In this document: positions 62,770-64,000 of the stretch, piece by piece | Numbering within the stretch: the stretch's first letter is position 1 | Layout of the letters: the number at the start of each line of letters is the position of its first letter | Assembly: GCF_020164535.1 (NCBI RefSeq) | Contig: NZ_JAIQZC010000004.1 | Location: forward strand, 310,001-374,000 | Origin: Psychroflexus montanilacus | GTDB taxonomy: Bacteria > Bacteroidota > Bacteroidia > Flavobacteriales > Flavobacteriaceae | Length of the DNA stretch: 64,000 bases | Direction of reading: 5' to 3' | Position numbers and translations under genes: made by a program | Notes under the pieces: model-generated | Told to the model about the DNA's origin: nothing | The model's database searches: none | What the model saw: only the letters and a program-made list of their open reading frames with translations

Positions 62770-63435
62770 TTATAAGTTATTAAAGTAGTGAAATATCGCA
62801 ATAAATACAAAACCCATTGGAATAACAATCGCAAAAGCTTTGGTAAAAGTCTTAATTGCTCCGGAATATTTATTGTTGACCCCCATCGTTTGGAAAGAGG
62901 ATGCAAAACCGTGTAAAAGGTGTAACATTAAAAATATAAAACATAGTGCGTAAAATCCAGTTCTGAAAGGATCTCCTGCAAATTTTGCAACCGTTTCATC
63001 GTAGTATCTATAAGGATCATCTGGATGTGTTTCTACATATTTATGAACCAATTCAGGAATCCAAAAATCATAAAAGTGTAATCCCAAAAACGCTAGTACT
63101 ACAATCCCTGTCAGGATCATATTTCTGGATACCCAAGGAGAATTTGCAGCACCATTAAATTTGGCATAACCAACTCCTCTTGCTTTTCTATTACGAATGT
63201 CGAGGATAAAACCCATTACAAAATGAAATACGACACCAGCAATCAATATAGGTTGCAGGATAGCCTGTACCACAAAGTTAGTTCCCATAAAATGAGAAAT
63301 CTCATTAAATGTGGAAGGGCTTACGACGGATGTAAAGTTAATTGTAAAATGTTGAGCTAAAAAAAGGACTAAAAAGAGTCCTGAAAGAGCCATAGCAACT
63401 TTCCTTGCTATTGATGTTTTGCTTATTCCAGCCAT
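62770..63435 (-). CDS. sdhC: Succinate dehydrogenase cytochrome b subunit
   Basis: 221 residues from ATG 63433-63435 ([20 protein letters not shown]); an upstream ATG at 63459 would add MHKIKYRI and is less likely. Five membrane helices are visible ([34 protein letters not shown] and others), with histidines for the two haem b groups in AQHFT, VFHF, LHFYDF and LHLLHGF. This single-chain membrane anchor is typical of the B-type enzyme and moves electrons to menaquinone. It is the first gene of the sdhCAB operon. Confidence 0.93.
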   Translation of the reverse strand: MAGISKTSIARKVAMALSGLFLVLFLAQHFTINFTSVVSPSTFNEISHFMGTNFVVQAILQPILIAGVVFHFVMGFILDIRNRKARGVGYAKFNGAANSPWVSRNMILTGIVVLAFLGLHFYDFWIPELVHKYVETHPDDPYRYYDETVAKFAGDPFRTGFYALCFIFLMLHLLHGFASSFQTMGVNNKYSGAIKTFTKAFAIVIPMGFVFIAIFHYFNNL

Positions 63436-63657
63436 TATTCTGTATTTGATTTTGTGCAAAAATACGCTACATCATGCTCTGAAACAAATGATGTCAGTGT
63501 TTTACGCTTAATTTAGAATAATTTTAAAGCCTATTGAATGAAAATAACGAAAACCTTGTCGTAGAATCCCTCTTACTCCAAATTATTTCGACTCTTACAC
63601 CTTGGTGAAGACTTTTTTGTTTTCCATTTAATACCTTTGAAAAAAATAAAGAAAGCT

Positions 63658-64000
63658 ATGCGTTACGACCCTATCTCTAAAGACTTATTTATACAGAATA
63701 GAAAGAATTTTATGAGTCAGATGTTGCCAGGAAGTCTGGCGGTATTCAACTCCAACGATATCTATCCCATTGGTGCAGATAGCACCATTCCGTTTCAACA
63801 GGACAGAAATATTTATTACTTAAGTGGTGTGGACCAGGAAGAAAGTATCTTGGTGTTATTTCCAGATGCTCCAGATCCTAAGCATCGCGAAATCTTATTT
63901 TTGACCGAAACCAATCCGCACATTGCGGTTTGGGAAGGCGAAAAGCTCAATAAGGAACGAGCTTTGGAAACCTCAGGCATCGAAACGGTGTACTGGCTTC
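63658..64000 (+). CDS. Xaa-Pro aminopeptidase (M24), N-terminal part, cut by the window edge
   Basis: 114 codons are visible from ATG 63658. The sequence MRYDPISKDLFIQNRKNF, GSLAVFNSNDIYPIGADSTI, FQQDRNIYYLSGVDQEES is the aminopeptidase P N-domain (AMP_N), which comes before the M24 metallopeptidase domain beyond the window. A TACCTTTG box at 63632-63639 lies upstream. It should remove an N-terminal residue before proline. Confidence 0.85.
   Translation, partial: MRYDPISKDLFIQNRKNFMSQMLPGSLAVFNSNDIYPIGADSTIPFQQDRNIYYLSGVDQEESILVLFPDAPDPKHREILFLTETNPHIAVWEGEKLNKERALETSGIETVYWL

Overview
The window looks like chromosomal DNA of a member of the Bacteroidota, most likely family Flavobacteriaceae. 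It is AT-rich. It carries lineage-typical genes (a DUF4175 giant coiled-coil protein, a YtxH/holin-like/small-protein trio, a three-subunit succinate dehydrogenase with one cytochrome b chain, an Ig-like lipoprotein, an SDR-type threonine dehydrogenase). Several genes have TAnnTTTG-type -7 boxes, the Bacteroidota sigma-A pattern. No rRNA or tRNA gene was seen.

Layout. 1-9.3 kb: a small acetyltransferase and ovoA (ovothiol synthesis), small membrane proteins, an S41 protease, an orphan PD-(D/E)XK nuclease-like protein, an MFS transporter, a GreA-fold protein and a GNAT. 9.3-15.3 kb is an accessory stretch: a REP-associated transposase killed by one stop codon, a second transposase remnant, REP palindromes, unknown secreted proteins, a GNAT remnant, and a pair made of an OLD-type ATPase/TOPRIM protein and a partner of unknown function. 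15.7-33 kb is core: rnr, then an AT-rich gap at 18.6-19.4 kb with five perfect DnaA boxes (probable oriC), rpiB, a cation efflux protein, a C-terminal processing protease, rnpA, pgk, holB, an OmpH-like lipoprotein, a methyltransferase, mnmG, ybeY and DUF4175. Two perfect 16-bp parS palindromes bracket mnmG, which supports the origin assignment.

33-38.2 kb is a second accessory stretch: a PH-domain protein, three unknown small proteins separated by imperfect hairpins, and a type II restriction-modification pair (HNH nuclease plus C5-cytosine methylase) bounded by the same hairpin-end motif. 38.7-47.4 kb is housekeeping: gltX, SPFH protein, YtxH trio, glyS, comF-like, Ig-like lipoprotein, nitrilase-family protein.

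47.4-53.9 kb holds the most unusual content: three copies of a module that encodes a short peptide with an ELTQMEKVQGG-type double-glycine leader, followed by a tiny basic membrane protein and a hairpin terminator. The copies share their leaders, 5' flanks and 3' ends (one 203-bp direct repeat) but have different mature peptides. A DUF433/DUF5615 toxin-antitoxin-like pair sits inside the array, and ChaN-like and S9 peptidase genes separate copy A from copies B and C. These look like bacteriocin or signalling peptides with immunity-like partners, but no exporter is in the window.

54-64 kb: Ppx/GppA phosphatase, M13 peptidase, SnoaL-like protein, a lipoprotein, threonine dehydrogenase, sdhCAB and the start of an Xaa-Pro aminopeptidase. 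All family names are recalled from motifs; no database search was possible.
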